Below are positions 46,246 to 59,395 of a DNA stretch of 64,000 nt, piece after piece. The stretch lies in contig UBUL01000024.1 in the NCBI GenBank assembly GCA_900468625.1, forward strand, positions 1 to 64,000, written 5' to 3'. The notes beneath the pieces were generated by a model. That model was given only the letters and a program-made list of their open reading frames with translations. It was not told the DNA's origin and made no database searches. How positions within the stretch are numbered: the stretch's first letter is position 1; each line of letters begins with the position of its first letter. The stretch is from Hyphomicrobiales bacterium. Its GTDB lineage: Bacteria; Pseudomonadota; Alphaproteobacteria; Rhizobiales; Rhizobiaceae. A program made the position numbers and the translations under genes.

Positions 46246-46617
46246 TCAGGCGTCGCCCAGATAGGTCTTAATGGTTTCAATGAATTTCGGCACCGAAATC
46301 GGCTTTGAAACGTAAGCTTCACAACCGCCCTGGCGAATGCGCTCCTCGTCGCCCTTCATGGCGAAGGCCGTGACTGCGATCACAGGTATCACGTGCAGAT
46401 CGTCGTCTTCCTTCAGCCATTTGGTCACTTCGAGGCCCGAAACCTCCGGAAGCTGGATATCCATGAGGATCAGATCCGGGCGATGCTTGCGGGCGAGATC
46501 GAGCGCCTCCATGCCGTTGCGGGTCTGGATCGTCGTATAGCCGGAAGCCTCGATCAGGTCGCGAAAGAGCTTCATATTGAGCTCATTGTCTTCTACAATC
46601 ATTACCTGCTTAGGCAT
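46246..46617 (-). CDS. divK: Single-domain response regulator DivK
   Basis: Essential cell-cycle phospho-signalling protein that, with PleC/DivJ kinases, controls DivL-CckA-CtrA in alphaproteobacteria. The 123 residues form a lone receiver domain: [20 protein letters not shown] (acidic pocket), phospho-acceptor Asp in [29 protein letters not shown] with the conserved Thr, and [14 protein letters not shown] with the conserved Lys. The ATG at 46617 is favoured over a longer frame. It is the first gene of divK-pleD and divergent from the DUF3572 gene. Confidence 0.96.
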   Translation of the reverse strand: MPKQVMIVEDNELNMKLFRDLIEASGYTTIQTRNGMEALDLARKHRPDLILMDIQLPEVSGLEVTKWLKEDDDLHVIPVIAVTAFAMKGDEERIRQGGCEAYVSKPISVPKFIETIKTYLGDA

Positions 46618-46748
46618 GGAAAGCTGTCCCTGCATCCGGTATTGCATCCATTCTCTCGAAATATAGGGTCGCGAGGAACCGATTCCAGAAATAGTTGAAT
46701 CGCAAACTACCGGCATTTGGTTGAAAAATAGGTAACTCACCCTTCAAA

Positions 46749-47057
46749 ATGCAAAGTAACTTCAAGAACCCGAAGAAGAGCGCGGCCGACCCGCAAGAGA
46801 CTGCGATCGCCGTGCTCGGCTGGCTGGCCAATGAACCGGACATGTTCGGCCGCTTCTTGGCACTGACGGGCGTCGAACCGGCGCAGGTACGCAACGCCAT
46901 CAACGAACCTGCCTTTCTCGCTGGCATGCTCGATTTCCTCATGAACCACGAACCGACATTGCTGGCCTTCTGCGAGACCAGCGGCATTCCGCCGGAGGCC
47001 GTCGCTGCCGCGTCGGCACATTTCTCGCCGCCCGGCCTTGCCTCCGGAGAATATTGA
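46749..47057 (+). CDS. DUF3572 domain-containing protein
   Basis: A 102-residue alphaproteobacterial protein of unknown function. The core reads QETAIAVLGWLANEPDMFGR, FLALTGVEPAQVRNAI, EPAFLAGMLDFLMNHEPTLL and CETSGIPPEAVAAASA, an all-helical fold. It is divergent from divK and 2 bp upstream of the next gene, a standard neighbourhood in rhizobia. Cell-cycle relevance is only suggested by position. Confidence 0.9.
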   Translation: MQSNFKNPKKSAADPQETAIAVLGWLANEPDMFGRFLALTGVEPAQVRNAINEPAFLAGMLDFLMNHEPTLLAFCETSGIPPEAVAAASAHFSPPGLASGEY

Positions 47058-47059
47058 CC

Positions 47060-47707
47060 ATGGATGCCCCGTTCGAATTCGATGTGTCGCATATCCGGCT
47101 GCAGGAGCGGCCACTGATCGTCTGCGATGTCGATGACGTCGTCCTGCATTTCTTTGCGCCTTTCCTGGCCTTCATCGACGGCGAAGGCTATGAATTCCTG
47201 CCGCGTTCGTTCCGGCTGACAGGCAACATCGTCTCCAAGGGCGATGGTTCCGCGCTGGAAGAAAAGGATGTCCACCGGCTGATCGAAGCCTTCTTCGAAG
47301 CGCAGGAACAATGGCAGACGCCCTTCGACTGCGTCGTCAATGCGCTCGAGGACCTTTCGAAGGATGCGGACATCGTTTTCCTTACGGCGATGCCACCGCA
47401 ATTCTGGGCGCAAAGACGGCGGCTCCTCGACAGGCTCGAGCTTGCTTATCCGTTGCTCGCGTCGCTGCAGCCGAAGGGGCCGATCGTACGCTCGCTGCAC
47501 AGGCAGCGCGCGATGCCCGTCGCCTTTATCGACGACATGGCCCACAATCTGCATTCGGTCAGCGAACATGTTCCGGAGTGCCTCCTTATCAATCTGAAAC
47601 CGGATTCCATCGTCCACCGCATGGCGCCGGCCGTGGCCGCGGGTATTCCGGAAGCTAACGAATGGAGCCAGGCCGCGCCGTTGATCCAGGCCCATATCGC
47701 GCGCTGA
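47060..47707 (+). CDS. HAD-like hypothetical protein
   Basis: A 215-residue cytoplasmic protein with a DVDDVVLHF motif at residues about 20-30 (the DxDxV of HAD phosphohydrolases), a later FLTAMPP (motif II-like Thr) and a late VAFIDDMAHN (motif IV-like double Asp). It thus has all main HAD signatures and may be a phosphatase, with substrate unknown. It starts 2 bp after the DUF3572 stop. A TTG six bases upstream is a possible alternative start. Confidence 0.78.
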   Translation: MDAPFEFDVSHIRLQERPLIVCDVDDVVLHFFAPFLAFIDGEGYEFLPRSFRLTGNIVSKGDGSALEEKDVHRLIEAFFEAQEQWQTPFDCVVNALEDLSKDADIVFLTAMPPQFWAQRRRLLDRLELAYPLLASLQPKGPIVRSLHRQRAMPVAFIDDMAHNLHSVSEHVPECLLINLKPDSIVHRMAPAVAAGIPEANEWSQAAPLIQAHIAR

Positions 47708-47725
47708 CCTCATCCGAGCCACCTT

Positions 47726-48304
47726 TCAAAGGACGAGGCGCATCAGAGGCCTGCCATCCTTGCGCTTCGCAACTTCCGAAAACCCGGCAGCCTCGAATAT
47801 GCGCTGCGAGCCGACATATAGGCCGACGGATTTCGACTGCTTCGTACGCTCGATCGGACAACCCTCCAGCAGCCGGGCGCCGGAAGCGCGGGCAAAATTC
47901 ACCGCCTCCGACAACATCCGGTGGCTGTGTCCCTTGCCGCGATCCTTCGAATTCATGAAGAAACAGCTCACCGCCCAAACCGAGCTGTCTTCCGCATCAG
48001 CCGGATCGAGCGGGCGTGATACCGTTTTCGGCGAATTCCACTGCGGCAGCTCGGTGCGCGGACAAACCTGCACCCAGGCGACAGGCTGCCCATCGACATA
48101 GCCCAGAAGGCCGGGCGGCGGCCCGGCCGCAATACGCTCCCGAATCAGCCGCTTCTTTGCTGCCGCGTCCATCGTCTTGCGCTGCGATGTCGGCACGCGG
48201 AAATGGGTGCACCAGCAGCCATAGCACGCACCGCTTGGCCCGAACAAAGTCTCGAAATCGCCCCAACGATCCGGCGTCAACGGCTGCACGATTAAGTTCT
48301 GCAC
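47726..48304 (-). CDS. GNAT family N-acetyltransferase
   Basis: A 192-residue acetyltransferase. Its N-terminal part has a cysteine-rich segment ([14 protein letters not shown]) typical of a subgroup of GNAT proteins. The fold then shows [38 protein letters not shown] (acetyl-CoA loop RGKGHS) and [16 protein letters not shown] prefer the GTG at 48304 because GGGGAGG precedes it; the ATG at 48343 lacks a site. It is divergent from dinB, with about 80 bp between the start codons. Confidence 0.8.
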   Translation of the reverse strand: MQNLIVQPLTPDRWGDFETLFGPSGACYGCWCTHFRVPTSQRKTMDAAAKKRLIRERIAAGPPPGLLGYVDGQPVAWVQVCPRTELPQWNSPKTVSRPLDPADAEDSSVWAVSCFFMNSKDRGKGHSHRMLSEAVNFARASGARLLEGCPIERTKQSKSVGLYVGSQRIFEAAGFSEVAKRKDGRPLMRLVL

Positions 48305-48365
48305 TCGCGCCTCCCCGGCAGTTTTCCAGCTTGAGACTCGCAAGCTTAGATCATAAAGTGGCGAT

Positions 48366-48380
48366 GTTCAATTTTTGTTC
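48366..48380. promoter_or_regulatory. SOS (LexA-type) box at dinB
   Basis: GTTCAATTTTTGTTC fits the alphaproteobacterial LexA motif GTTC-N7-GTTC. It ends 7 bp before the preferred dinB ATG (48388), so it must overlap the promoter or transcript start. Because it contains the ATG-proximal part of the alternative start at 48364, it argues for the later start. Confidence 0.8.
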
Positions 48381-48387
48381 TCGTTCG

Positions 48388-49677
48388 ATGACCCGTGCGC
48401 CCGACAAGATCTCCGGCTTCTGTCGCGATTGCTTGAGCGAGCAATCGGCCGCGCGCACGCGCTGCCGGAGCTGCGGCAGCCCTCGTCTCGTCTACCATCG
48501 GGAGCTTTACGCGCTGACGCTGGCGCATATCGATTGCGATGCCTTCTATGCATCGATCGAGAAACGCGACAATCCTGAGCTGGCCGACAAGCCTGTCATC
48601 GTCGGCGGCGGCAAGCGCGGCGTCGTCTCCACCGCCTGTTATATCGCCCGCATCCATGGAGTGCGCTCCGCCATGCCGATGTTCAAGGCGCTGGAAGCGT
48701 GCCCGCAGGCCGTCGTCATCCGCCCGAACATGGAAAAATATGTCCGCGTCGGCCGTGAGGTTCGCGGCATGATGCAGGAACTGACACCGCTGGTGCAGCC
48801 GCTTTCGATCGACGAGGCCTTTCTCGAGCTCGACGGCACGCAGCGGCTTCATCACGATCCGCCGGCCCGCATCCTCGCCAAATTCGCCAAGCGGGTGGAG
48901 CAGGAGATCGGCATCACCATCTCCGTCGGCCTTTCCTATTGCAAGTTCCTCGCCAAGGTAGCCTCCGACCTGCAGAAGCCGCGGGGCTTCTCCGTCATCG
49001 GCCGCGATGAAGCCCTCTCCTTCCTGGAGCCGCGGCCGGTCACGACCATCTGGGGGGTCGGCAAGGCCTTTGCCGCGGCGCTCGAAAGCGACGGCATCCG
49101 CACCATCGGTCAATTGCAGGGCATGGAGGAAGGCGATCTCATGCGCCGCTACGGCGTCATCGGACAGCGGCTTTTCCGCCTCGCGCGCGGCATCGACGAT
49201 CGAACCGTGCATCCGAACGAAGCGGCAAAGAGCGTGTCTTCCGAGACCACCTTCTTCGACGATATCTCCCGCCATGACGATCTCGTGCCGATCCTGCGCG
49301 ATCTTTCTGAAAAGGTTTCACGGCGCCTGAAGCGCAGCGGCATTGCCGGCCAGACCGTCGTCCTCAAGCTGAAGACCTCGGATTTCAAGACCCGCACGCG
49401 TAACCGCCGCCTGGAAGATCCGACGCAGCTCGCGGACAGGATTTTCCGTACGGGATTGCGCATGCTCGAACATGAGACTGACGGCACGAAATTCCGCCTT
49501 ATCGGCATCGGCGTCACCGATCTTGGCGATGCCGGCCGCGCGGACCCGCCCGATCTCATCGACGAACAGGCGACGCGACGAGCCGCTGCCGAGGCGGCGA
49601 TGGACAAGCTGCGAGAAAAATTCGGCAACAACACGGTCGAGACAGGTTACACATTTGCCGATAAACGCCATAAATAA
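48388..49677 (+). CDS. dinB: DNA polymerase IV (Y-family translesion polymerase)
   Basis: SOS-inducible error-prone polymerase for translesion synthesis. The 429 residues include an N-terminal zinc-finger-like element (CRDC ... CRSC at residues 12-29) not present in E. coli DinB. The Y-family core follows: [70 protein letters not shown], a little-finger domain and [14 protein letters not shown]. No beta-clamp motif is obvious at the C-terminus. The start is the ATG at 48388, with an SOS box immediately upstream. Confidence 0.93.
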   Translation: MTRAPDKISGFCRDCLSEQSAARTRCRSCGSPRLVYHRELYALTLAHIDCDAFYASIEKRDNPELADKPVIVGGGKRGVVSTACYIARIHGVRSAMPMFKALEACPQAVVIRPNMEKYVRVGREVRGMMQELTPLVQPLSIDEAFLELDGTQRLHHDPPARILAKFAKRVEQEIGITISVGLSYCKFLAKVASDLQKPRGFSVIGRDEALSFLEPRPVTTIWGVGKAFAAALESDGIRTIGQLQGMEEGDLMRRYGVIGQRLFRLARGIDDRTVHPNEAAKSVSSETTFFDDISRHDDLVPILRDLSEKVSRRLKRSGIAGQTVVLKLKTSDFKTRTRNRRLEDPTQLADRIFRTGLRMLEHETDGTKFRLIGIGVTDLGDAGRADPPDLIDEQATRRAAAEAAMDKLREKFGNNTVETGYTFADKRHK

Positions 49678-49866
49678 CAAAGACTTCCAATATATCATCG
49701 ATCGGTGACTTTTGTCCGGCCGGCCAAAAATCCGCCTACGTGCGCGATTCCTTGCGCGAGAAAGCTCGGATTCAAACTTTTTTGGTAAATTTCCATTAGG
49801 ACTCGGAGTCTGTAACTTCCGAACGGCGCGGATCCGCCGTCGATTGTGTTTTGCGTACGGGTTCCT

Positions 49867-50907
49867 ATGCGTCTATCGGCTGTATCGACCATTTTTCTCG
49901 CTTGCCTGACGATCTCAGGCTGCGCCGCCCGAGGTGAGCGCGAAGCCGCGCAAGCCGCCCCGCCCTCCAAGGAATTGACGGGCTCCATCGCAAAGACCAG
50001 CAGGGCGACGCCGTCGGTCGAAATCGGCGAAACGGTTTCGCGTGTCGAGCGACAGCAGGCTCTCGCGGTCGCGATGCCGGCGAATCCGCGTCCGGAGGGG
50101 CTCATGCCTTCCGACCAAAGCGACGGCGACACCCCTGTGCCGCTGCAACGGCCGCTCGCCATGCTTGCGCCATCAGACCCGGTGCCGCGCGCCCTGCGGC
50201 AGCAGCCGATGCAGATCTACAGCCATCGTTTCCGCGATGCCAAGCCGATCAATTTCGGCGCATCCACGTCGCCTCGCAAGCTCGCCGTCCACGGCGTCGA
50301 CGTCTCCCGCTGGCAGGGCGAGATCGACTGGAATACGCTGCGCACCCAGGGCGCCAACTTCGTCTACATCAAGGCGACGGATGGCGGCGACCATCTCGAT
50401 CCGATGTTCAGGAAGAACTGGCGGGCTGCCCAGCAGGCCGGTCTGAAGCATGGCGCTTATCACTTCTTCTATTGGTGCCGGACCGCCGGAGAGCAGGCCG
50501 ATTGGTTCATCCGCAACGTCCCGAAGGAAGCGGGTGCTTTGCCGCCCGTCATCGACGTGGAATGGAACGGCGAATCGAGCTGCAAGCGGCGCCCCTCGCG
50601 CGAGCAGGTGCTTGCCAAGATGCAGGTATTCATGGACAGGCTGGAAAAGCATTACGGCCAGCGTCCGATCGTCTACACCGCACCGGATTTCTATCGCGAC
50701 AATCTGAGCGGCGAGCTGCTCAACTATCCATTCTGGCTGCGCGCCGTGGCTCAGCATCCCTCCAAGGTCTATCCCGGCCGCAAATGGCTGTTCTGGCAAT
50801 ATTCCGGCTCCGGCGTCTCCCACGGCGTTGACGGCAGGATCGACCTCAATGCCTTCCATGGCAGCGAACAGGACTGGCACAACTGGATAGCCTCCAGCGT
50901 GCGCTGA
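49867..50907 (+). CDS. GH25 family lysozyme-like lipoprotein
   Basis: Predicted envelope-anchored muramidase of 346 residues. A lipoprotein signal (MRLSAVSTIFLACLTISGC) with the lipobox cysteine is followed by a low-complexity linker to about residue 130. The GH25 domain has HGVDVSRWQGEIDWNTL, FVYIKATDGGD, GAYHFFYWCRTAGEQADWFI, the catalytic D-x-E in VIDVEWNGES, and LFWQYSGSGVSHGVDGRIDL. GH25 enzymes cleave the MurNAc-GlcNAc bond, so this may act in cell-wall turnover. Confidence 0.92.
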   Translation: MRLSAVSTIFLACLTISGCAARGEREAAQAAPPSKELTGSIAKTSRATPSVEIGETVSRVERQQALAVAMPANPRPEGLMPSDQSDGDTPVPLQRPLAMLAPSDPVPRALRQQPMQIYSHRFRDAKPINFGASTSPRKLAVHGVDVSRWQGEIDWNTLRTQGANFVYIKATDGGDHLDPMFRKNWRAAQQAGLKHGAYHFFYWCRTAGEQADWFIRNVPKEAGALPPVIDVEWNGESSCKRRPSREQVLAKMQVFMDRLEKHYGQRPIVYTAPDFYRDNLSGELLNYPFWLRAVAQHPSKVYPGRKWLFWQYSGSGVSHGVDGRIDLNAFHGSEQDWHNWIASSVR

Positions 50908-51102
50908 ACCTTCGGTGCCGAGGGCCTTCAATGATCGCGCCGAAGCGGAGTTTCACCGCTCCGTTTCGGCGATGCCTTATCGGGCCACAGTGAAGCAGTT
51001 TCGCGTCTTGGTGGCAGCAACACGGCATTCCTTTTCGGCAAGTCTTCCTTAAACTTCGAAGCCTAACTTTAGGCGCTACGAGTATTGCGTTTGGTTGTGT
51101 CT

Positions 51103-52370
51103 ATGAAGCCGTTTTTGTTGCTTGGGCTCGGGTTGCTGTCAGCCACCACCCTTTCCCATCCCGCCTTTGCCGGGCCGGATGCCCGAACCTTGCAGATCGT
51201 GGTGTCGAAGGACAGGCAATCGCTTTCGGTCTACGACGGCGACAAGGTGATCGCGACCTCGAAGGTTTCGACCGGCAAGCGTGGTCACACGACGCCGAGC
51301 GGCATCTTCTCCATTCTGGAAAAGAAGGTCTATCACGAGTCCAATCTCTATTCGGCTGCGCCCATGCCTTTCATGCAAAGGCTGACATGGTCGGGCATAG
51401 CGTTACACGAATCCAATTCGGTCCCGAATTATCCGGCATCTCACGGCTGCGTACGCATGCCCAAGGTCTTCGCTAAGATGCTTTACCAGATGACCGAGCG
51501 CGGCGTGCATGTCGTCATCGCCGATCAACCGCTGGTGCCCCAGCCCTTCGAAAACGCGATGCTGTTCCAGCCGCTGGCAGCACCTCCGCCAGCATTGTTC
51601 TCCGGCATCGAGCTTCGTCCCATGACCGCAAGCTTCCTGCCGCAGGGGCAATCGCTGCAGGTTGCGACGAACGATATCACCTCGATCCAGATACCGAAGG
51701 TCCAGGAGATCGTTGCGTCACCTGCCGATTCCGCGCCGCTCAGCATCCTCATCACCCGGCGCGGCCTGCGTGAAAATGTGCGCGACCTCCAAGGCATTCT
51801 GAACGGGATGGGGTTCATCACCGGAACGCCTGACGGCATGCTCGGGCCTGCCACGATGCAGGCGATCGAAGATTTCAAGAAGGCGCACAACATCAAGACC
51901 ACCGGCAGCCTCGTCAGTCCCGCGCTGATGAAAGCGGTCTATGCCGCCGCCGGCAAGGGCGAGCCGCCGAACGGAGCGATCATGGTTCGCCAGAACTTCA
52001 GGCCGCTCTTCGAAGGCCCTGCCGTCATTGCCGAGCCGCAAGAGGCGCTCGGCGTGCATTTCTTCACGGCCAACTCGATCGACCGCATCAGCGGCAAGGC
52101 CGACTGGTTCGGCATGACCCTCGAAGAAGACCTGAGCAAGCAGACGAAAAAACGCTTCGGCATCACCAGCGAGGAGCAATCGCAATCGTTCGATGCCGCC
52201 GGGCAGGCACTTAGCCGCATCACCATTCCCGACGATGTGCGCCATCGCATCGAGGATATGCTGACGGCGGGCTCGTCGCTGACGATTTCCGACACCGGCA
52301 TCGGGCCGGAAACCGGCAACGAGACCGATTTCATCACCGTCACCAACAACGGCGCACTCGGGAAAAAGGG

Positions 52371-52374
<4 letters not shown>
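51103..52374 (+). CDS. L,D-transpeptidase with peptidoglycan-binding domain
   Basis: Periplasmic enzyme forming 3-3 cross-links or attaching envelope proteins. The 423 residues comprise a signal peptide (MKPFLLLGLGLLSATTLSHP), a YkuD domain with catalytic cysteine in HESNSVPNYPASHGCVRMP near residue 114, and a peptidoglycan-binding repeat (DLQGILNGMGFITGTPDG, MQAIEDFKKAHNI). The C-terminal region is less conserved. The ATG at 51103 opens the signal peptide. It follows the GH25 gene by about 200 bp and may be coregulated. Confidence 0.92.
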
Positions 52375-55865
<3,491 letters not shown>

Positions 55866-55981
55866 CTCATACCCTTCCGCATGCCCAAATGAATCGGCGG
55901 CATTTTCGGCATTGCGGACCATAAAGTCCAGAAGTCGCTCCCATCAAACATGGAAACGGCATGTGTATATCGGGATAAAAT

Positions 55982-56068
55982 TCACATCGCCATCATGATA
56001 AGGGAAAAGCTGGCAACGAACATGACGATGGAGGTGAATGCTGCAACGTCTCGAATAATATCGGTCAT
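55982..56068 (-). CDS. 28-residue hydrophobic peptide under a putative SOS box
   Basis: A short frame with a strong AAGGAG site 7 nt upstream of its ATG. It encodes MTDIIRDVAAFTS followed by a single hydrophobic helix that ends MMAM. An SOS box lies 34 bp upstream of the ATG (56102-56116). Length, one membrane helix and SOS context recall SOS-induced peptides such as SidA of Caulobacter (29 residues) and TisB of E. coli. I see no sequence identity and cannot test homology. The dnaE start is 116 bp downstream on the same strand. Confidence 0.6.
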   Translation of the reverse strand: MTDIIRDVAAFTSIVMFVASFSLIMMAM

Positions 56069-56101
56069 TTACGCGCTCCTTACTCGTTATGTTTCTTTTT
56101 T

Positions 56102-56116
56102 GTTCCATTTTTGTTC
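56102..56116. promoter_or_regulatory. SOS (LexA-type) box upstream of 28-residue peptide gene
   Basis: GTTCCATTTTTGTTC, nearly identical to the boxes at 48366 and 56813. It lies 34 bp upstream of the minus-strand peptide start and about 100 bp upstream of the plus-strand start of the FG-GAP-like gene at 56220. It could therefore act on either. Confidence 0.7.
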
Positions 56117-56219
56117 GAGAGTCAATACATGCATCAATAAATTTCATCAGCCGGTTTTCCGCCCTCCGATAGACGCCGGAATTGCCCAGCGCTATGCAGA
56201 TGCAAACAGGGAGATCACG

Positions 56220-56804
56220 ATGAAATCACTTGGCTGCGCTCTTATCCTTCTCTTGACTGCAACGACGGCTCGCGCCGAAGACACGATCGCGCCCAGCCGC
56301 ATCGTTGATGCCGCGGTCGGCGACTGGAACAAGGACGGCAAGCCGGACCTCGCCCTTCTGGTGGCGCCCACACCGGACGATCAGGCCATCGGCATCTATA
56401 TCTATCTACGCAATGACGAACATTCCCTGCTGAAACTGGCCGCAAGCGCACCGGACAAGATATGGGGCAGTGTCGCACCGGATGGCGTCTACGGCCAGGA
56501 ACCGTCGATCGCCGCACTGCCGAATGGTTCGATCGCGATCGCCTCGCAGAACGATGCCATCGGCCGCGATCGCTGGCATCAGACGCTGACGCTTGCCTAT
56601 CGCAACAACAACTTCGTGGTTGCCGGCTACACTTACGACTCCCGCGATACGCTCGAACCGGATAACAGCCATAGCTGCGACTACAATGTGCTGACCGGCA
56701 AGGTGACGAAGGACGGCAAGACGTTGAAGGCGGATGCCAAGACCGTCAGTATCCAGGACTGGCAGGACGATATCGGTCAAAAGGCATGCGGAAACGGCCA
56801 ATAG
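56220..56804 (+). CDS. Secreted FG-GAP/VCBS-like hypothetical protein
   Basis: Predicted exported protein of 194 residues with a signal peptide (MKSLGCALILLLTATTARA). A calcium-binding VCBS/FG-GAP-like segment (VGDWNKDGKPDLALLVAP) is followed by a beta-rich part with two cysteines. A GGGAG site precedes the ATG. An upstream frame from 55950 reads through the small SOS gene region and is rejected. Function unknown. Confidence 0.75.
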   Translation: MKSLGCALILLLTATTARAEDTIAPSRIVDAAVGDWNKDGKPDLALLVAPTPDDQAIGIYIYLRNDEHSLLKLAASAPDKIWGSVAPDGVYGQEPSIAALPNGSIAIASQNDAIGRDRWHQTLTLAYRNNNFVVAGYTYDSRDTLEPDNSHSCDYNVLTGKVTKDGKTLKADAKTVSIQDWQDDIGQKACGNGQ

Positions 56805-56812
56805 CGGCATTT

Positions 56813-56827
56813 GTTCCCTTTTTGTTC
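56813..56827. promoter_or_regulatory. SOS (LexA-type) box upstream of DUF5680 gene
   Basis: GTTCCCTTTTTGTTC. It starts 8 bp after the preceding stop codon and lies 57 bp upstream of the DUF5680 gene's ATG. Confidence 0.7.
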
Positions 56828-56883
56828 TTTACAAAAAGCCCGACCAATGGCATCGTGCAAACTCACCAACATTGGAGAGGGTC

Positions 56884-57351
56884 ATGCCGGATCTTGCCGC
56901 GCTGAACGATTTTATTGTCGTCGCCAAAGCCGAGACCTATGTCGGTGACGGCAAGAGGCTGCCGTCTTGCCGCAGCGGTTCGCATGATATCGGCTATGCG
57001 AGCGGCCGCTGGCGCTACCTCGACAGCTATTTCGGCGGCACGGATTTCGCTGGACAGGAACTTGTCTGGCATGACGACCAGCCGGTCTGGGCCATGAATT
57101 ATTTCGGCCATATCATCGAACCCGATCTGATCGACGGAACGCGTGCAGGCATGGTCATCAAGGCGGCGCTTCTGCGCCTCTATCTTGACGAAAAACGCTT
57201 TCTAGGCGGCTTCGAATTCGAACACGCCTACGGCCGCTATATCGACCGCAGTAGCGGATCGTGCAACCATTTCACCGGCCATGAGGCTATCATGGTCAAG
57301 GACCGCAAGGCCTATGAGCTGGATTATCGCGGTGGGCTGATCGTTCCCTGA
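56884..57351 (+). CDS. DUF5680 domain-containing protein, possibly SOS-regulated
   Basis: A 155-residue cytoplasmic protein of unknown function, recognised by SGSHDIGYASGRWRYLDSYF, GGTDFAGQELVWHDDQPVWA and MNYFGHIIEPDLIDG. It has no signal peptide or membrane segment. The GGAGAGGGTC site supports the ATG at 56884. The SOS box 57 bp upstream suggests induction by DNA damage, but nothing in the protein explains a repair role. Confidence 0.75.
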   Translation: MPDLAALNDFIVVAKAETYVGDGKRLPSCRSGSHDIGYASGRWRYLDSYFGGTDFAGQELVWHDDQPVWAMNYFGHIIEPDLIDGTRAGMVIKAALLRLYLDEKRFLGGFEFEHAYGRYIDRSSGSCNHFTGHEAIMVKDRKAYELDYRGGLIVP

Positions 57352-57360
57352 CGGGAGCGA

Positions 57361-58044
57361 TCAAACCTCGACCACTTTGCCGTCGCTCAGCGTGACACGG
57401 CGATCCATGCGGGCGGCTAGTTCGTGATTGTGGGTGGCGATCAGCGCCGCAAGGCCCGACTGACGCACCAATGCTTCCAATGCATCGAAAACATAATGGG
57501 CGGTATCCGGATCGAGATTGCCGGTGGGCTCATCGGCCAGCAGCACCAACGGCGCATTGGCAACGGCGCGGGCGATCGCGACACGCTGCTGTTCGCCGCC
57601 GGACAATTCGGCGGGGCGGTGATCGGCGCGATGACCGATGCGCATGTAATCGAGAAGCTGAGACGCCCGCTCGCTCGCATCCTTGCGCGAAAGACCGGAA
57701 ATAAGCTGCGGCATCATAATATTCTCAAGCGCCGAGAATTCCGGAAGCAGGTGATGGAACTGATAGACGAAGCCGATCTCGCTCCGGCGTACGGCAGTGC
57801 GCCTATCGTCGGACAAGCCTTCGCAAGCCTGGCCATTGACGAGCACCTCGCCGCCATCGGGATGCTCAAGCAGTCCGGCCACATGCAGCAGCGTCGACTT
57901 TCCGGTCCCCGACGGTGCGACCAGCGCAACGATCTCGCCGCTGCGCAGCGCGAAATCCGTTCCCTTCAGGATCGACAGCCGCGTCTCGCCCTGCCCGTAA
58001 TGACGCTCCACGCCGGAGAGCTGGAGAACCACGTTGCGTTTCAT
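57361..58044 (-). CDS. lolD: Lipoprotein-releasing system ATP-binding protein LolD
   Basis: ATPase of the LolCDE exporter that passes outer-membrane lipoproteins to LolA. The 227 residues hold a Walker A-like [19 protein letters not shown]-loop region [17 protein letters not shown], signature [19 protein letters not shown] and Walker [12 protein letters not shown]. The ATG at 58044 is preferred over a TTG just before it. It starts 14 bp after lolC/E and is cotranscribed. Confidence 0.95.
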   Translation of the reverse strand: MKRNVVLQLSGVERHYGQGETRLSILKGTDFALRSGEIVALVAPSGTGKSTLLHVAGLLEHPDGGEVLVNGQACEGLSDDRRTAVRRSEIGFVYQFHHLLPEFSALENIMMPQLISGLSRKDASERASQLLDYMRIGHRADHRPAELSGGEQQRVAIARAVANAPLVLLADEPTGNLDPDTAHYVFDALEALVRQSGLAALIATHNHELAARMDRRVTLSDGKVVEV

Positions 58045-58058
58045 CAAATGCGGATTCC

Positions 58059-59369
58059 TTATTCGTAGCGGAGCGCCTGCACCGGATCGAGCCGCGAGGC
58101 ACGCCAGGCCGGAAAGATGGTCGCAAGGAAGGAAAGCGTGAGCGCCATCACGATAACCGAAATGGTTTCACCAAGATTCATCTGTGCCGGCAATTTGCTG
58201 AGGAAGTAGACTTCCGGATTGAAGATGACCGTACCCGAGATCCAGGAGAAGAACTGGCGGATGGACTCGATGTTCAGGCAGACCAGGACACCGAGTATCA
58301 CGCCGGCAAGTGTGCCGACGACACCGATCGCCGCGCCCGTCATGAAGAAGATGCGCATGATTGCGCCCGATGTCGCGCCCATGGTGCGCAGAATGGCGAT
58401 ATCGCTGCCCTTGTCCTTCACCAGCATGATAAGACCCGAAATGATGTTCAATGCAGCGACAAGGACGATCAGCGTCAGAATCATGAACATCGTATTGCGC
58501 TCGACCTGCAAAGCCGAGAAGAAGGTGGCGTTGACCTGGCGCCAGTCGGTCAGGAAGATTTGCCGCCCCGCGGCCTCTTCGATCTCCGGCCGCAACCTAT
58601 CCACATCATCGGGATTGGTGATAAAGAGCTCGATCTTCTCGACGATGCCTTGAGCATTGAAAAAGACCTGCGCCTCCTCCAGCGGCATGAAGACCACGGA
58701 GGAATCATATTCAGACATGCCGACTTCGAAGATCCCCGAGATCGTGTATGCCTTGACGCGTGGATTGACGCCGAAAGGCGTGACGTCACCATCCGGCGCG
58801 GTCAGCGTAATCTGGTCGCCGACCGTCAGGCCCAACTGCCGCGCCAGCCGGCTGCCGACCAGAACACCCTGTCCGGAAGCGAAGCCGACCATGTCGCCGG
58901 AAACGATGTGGTCGGAGACCGATTTGAGCTTGGTCAGATCTTCGGAGCGGATGCCACGCACCAGTGCGCCGGTGCCGGAGCCGCCGCGGCCTGAGGCGAG
59001 CGTTTCACCCTCGACGAGCGGCAAGGCCATCGTGACGCCCGGAACTGCCGAAAATTTCTTCGCCAGATCAGCATAGTCGCTCAGCGGCGAATCGATCGGC
59101 TGTACGACCACATGGCCGTTGAAGCCGAGAATCTGCTTGAAGAGCTCGGCGCGAAAACCGTTCATGACAGCCATGACGATGATCAGCGCCGCGACGCCGA
59201 GCATGATGCCAACCAGCGAGAAGCCGGCAATGACCGAGATCGAGGCTTCCTTGCGCCTGGAGCGAAGATAGCGCCAAGCGACGAGCCGTTCGAAACCAGA
59301 GAACGGGCGAGACGATGGGCTGGCCTTGAACGAATTTTCCTGTTGTTCCACTGCCGCGCTCACCGCCAT
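58059..59369 (-). CDS. lolE: Lipoprotein-releasing system permease LolC/LolE
   Basis: Membrane component of the Lol exporter. The 436 residues have an N-terminal helix ([23 protein letters not shown] in two stretches), a large periplasmic domain (residues about 60-270) and three C-terminal spans ([61 protein letters not shown]). Only one LolC/E-type gene precedes lolD, the usual alphaproteobacterial form that works as a homodimer (LolF-like). Confidence 0.92.
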   Translation of the reverse strand: MAVSAAVEQQENSFKASPSSRPFSGFERLVAWRYLRSRRKEASISVIAGFSLVGIMLGVAALIIVMAVMNGFRAELFKQILGFNGHVVVQPIDSPLSDYADLAKKFSAVPGVTMALPLVEGETLASGRGGSGTGALVRGIRSEDLTKLKSVSDHIVSGDMVGFASGQGVLVGSRLARQLGLTVGDQITLTAPDGDVTPFGVNPRVKAYTISGIFEVGMSEYDSSVVFMPLEEAQVFFNAQGIVEKIELFITNPDDVDRLRPEIEEAAGRQIFLTDWRQVNATFFSALQVERNTMFMILTLIVLVAALNIISGLIMLVKDKGSDIAILRTMGATSGAIMRIFFMTGAAIGVVGTLAGVILGVLVCLNIESIRQFFSWISGTVIFNPEVYFLSKLPAQMNLGETISVIVMALTLSFLATIFPAWRASRLDPVQALRYE

Positions 59370-59395
59370 TCGCCTTTCATCCTTTGTATCGTCAA

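Noticed and set aside
55944-56147. 67-residue minus-strand frame over the small SOS peptide gene
   Set aside because: It starts upstream of the LexA box, lacks a ribosome binding site and has a scrambled basic composition; the 28-residue frame has the better signals.
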